41,901 nt of DNA from an uncultured Eubacterium sp. (lineage in GTDB: Bacteria > Bacillota > Clostridia > Oscillospirales > Acutalibacteraceae): contig CAJOEV010000012.1 in NCBI GenBank assembly GCA_905233545.1, positions 1 to 41,901 on the forward strand. Direction: 5' to 3'. Made by a program: the position numbers and the translations under genes. The notes under the pieces are model-generated. The model was not told the origin of the DNA. It made no database searches and worked only from the letters and a program-made list of their open reading frames with translations. Below are positions 41,231-41,901 of the stretch, one piece after another. Positions within the stretch are counted from its first letter, which is position 1. The number at the start of each line of letters is the position of its first letter.

Positions 41231-41280
41231 AAATCCCTCAAAGTCGCTTAAACAGGCGCCTTGAGGGATTTCTGTTTTTT
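41231..41280 (+). terminator. Terminator downstream of tRNA-Leu
   Basis: A perfect 11-bp stem AAATCCCTCAA/TTGAGGGATTT is followed by CTGTTTTTT. A weaker hairpin (GGGCTGG/CCAGCCC) lies at 41196-41217. The 41281-41352 stretch holds an imperfect inverted repeat (ATTGCAGTGTAGTT at 41317 with AACTACAGTGCAAT at 41351) but no gene. Confidence 0.8.
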
Positions 41281-41352
41281 ATTTGAGATAACTTGAGATC
41301 ACTAAAGATTCGCCCCATTGCAGTGTAGTTGCAACATAGTTGCAGTACCAAA

Positions 41353-41799
41353 CTACAGTGCAATAATACTTATGTTTTGCTTTTTTGCGTATTTATATGT
41401 GTTATATGCTCCGCCGTATTCTCTGCGGATATAGGTTATTATGTAATCGGAATTATCAACCATCCATCTGTTGCGAACGGTTATCATTGCTTTGTAGTGC
41501 GCCGCATCCGATTCGGCAGGGATAAGTATTTCATCATACATATCCGAATAATAATCCTTGTTATTATCAATTGTGCTGCTCATTTTCGGCACCACAAGAA
41601 TCAGGCGAATATCTTTATAGTTTTGCTTAACGGCTCTGACAGCACTTGCACTTAACGCATCAAACCTTCCGTGATTGCCAACGTAGAAAGTCGTTACCCC
41701 CTTATTCTCAATCAAGTCGGTGACCGCCGCTACCAATTCACTTTTCAGCGTATCAGGCGCAGTGCTGTGCCCTGCAAAAGTGCAACTCTTATTACTCAT
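41353..41799 (-). CDS. SLOG/DUF1273-like protein
   Basis: 148 residues. The pattern CTFAGHS, TFYVGNHGRFDALS, LILVVPK and RNRWMVDNSDYIITYIRREYGGAYNTYKYA fits the SLOG superfamily (DUF1273/YpsA-like), Rossmann-like proteins thought to bind nucleotide ligands. Such small members are frequent on phages and conjugative elements in Clostridia. The start ATG at 41799 has only a weak GAGATGA. The last codons overlap an inverted repeat. Together with the tRNA-Leu next door, it may mark the edge of an island. Confidence 0.75.
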   Translation of the reverse strand: MSNKSCTFAGHSTAPDTLKSELVAAVTDLIENKGVTTFYVGNHGRFDALSASAVRAVKQNYKDIRLILVVPKMSSTIDNNKDYYSDMYDEILIPAESDAAHYKAMITVRNRWMVDNSDYIITYIRREYGGAYNTYKYAKKQNISIIAL

Positions 41800-41815
41800 T
41801 AATCATCTCGACAAA

Positions 41816-41842
41816 TAAAAAAGGCGCAGCCGGAGCCACGCC
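41816..41842 (-). terminator. Terminator of a minus-strand gene at the right edge
   Basis: On the minus strand GGCGTGGC and GGCTGCGCC pair with two G-T wobbles around a short loop and are followed by TTTTTTT. Confidence 0.75.
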
Positions 41843-41856
41843 AAAAAACGCTTAAC

Positions 41857-41901
41857 TCACTGGCGACCAAACCAATTTAACAACCGCACTACGAATGCAA
41901 G
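41857..41901 (-). CDS. Possible 3' end of a gene continuing right of the window
   Basis: On the minus strand the frame from the window edge reads LAFVVRLLNWFGRQ and then TGA, 15 bases before the terminator. Only 14 residues are visible, so no family can be given. Confidence 0.35.
   Translation of the reverse strand, partial: LAFVVRLLNWFGRQ

Overview
The window looks like chromosomal DNA of a low-to-moderate GC Gram-positive anaerobe of the class Clostridia, probably of the Ruminococcus/Oscillospiraceae type. The evidence is strong AAGGAG ribosome sites, consensus sigma-A promoters, a prolipoprotein diacylglyceryl transferase, secreted proteins with lysine-rich Fn3-like C-termini typical of gut Ruminococcaceae, and zinc-ribbon Ser/Thr kinases. 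The taxonomic placement is inference; no rRNA is present.

Left edge (1-2260): a terminator, the C-terminal remnant of a SARP/BTAD-like regulator, a 284-bp inverted-repeat element with tRNA T-arm-like ends, an acyltransferase-type membrane protein, and a tRNA-Thr(CGU) locus. That locus has a decayed tRNA-Thr copy upstream and a short element downstream that ends in an exact copy of the tRNA 3' end.

Main region (2262-25427, minus strand): fifteen genes lie head to tail, with gaps of at most 42 bp, between one consensus promoter (25399-25427) and one strong terminator (2262-2293). In transcription order they encode a zinc-ribbon FHA protein, a VWA-FHA membrane protein, a kinase-FHA, a PP2C phosphatase, a second zinc-ribbon FHA protein, a DUF4234-like membrane protein with a degenerate FHA, an FHA-FHA-ABC ATPase, its ABC-2 permease carrying a large extracellular GLUG domain, a second PP2C, a kinase fused to an extracellular solute-binding-protein-like domain, a kinase with PASTA domains, a secreted PPC/Fn3 protein, a pseudokinase with a PASTA-like domain, and two secreted proteins built from Cys/CxxC/His repeats. 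The set joins sensing outside the cell, phosphorylation and dephosphorylation, phosphothreonine reading, an exporter resembling a split mycobacterial Rv1747, and candidate surface cargo. I propose it as one phospho-regulated export or cell-surface system; it is the most interesting content of the window.

Middle and right (25540-40780): ordinary chromosomal genes. These are pncC/cinA C-domain, a CNNM/CorC-like protein, folD, lgt, a four-helix-bundle (S23/IVP) protein between ATGCAAA-type repeats, an M16 peptidase pair (one active, one without the zinc motif), three small unknown proteins, a YfcE-like phosphoesterase, a TetR regulator, a heterodimeric ABC exporter with one degenerate ATP site, a cysteine-synthase-like enzyme and a Gfo/Idh/MocA oxidoreductase.

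Right edge (40781-41901): heptamer repeats, a hairpin repeat that also occurs at 38237 with base-pair covariation, tRNA-Leu(CAG), a second tRNA-3'-end-copy element related to the one at tRNA-Thr, terminators, a SLOG/DUF1273-like protein and the last codons of a further minus-strand ORF.
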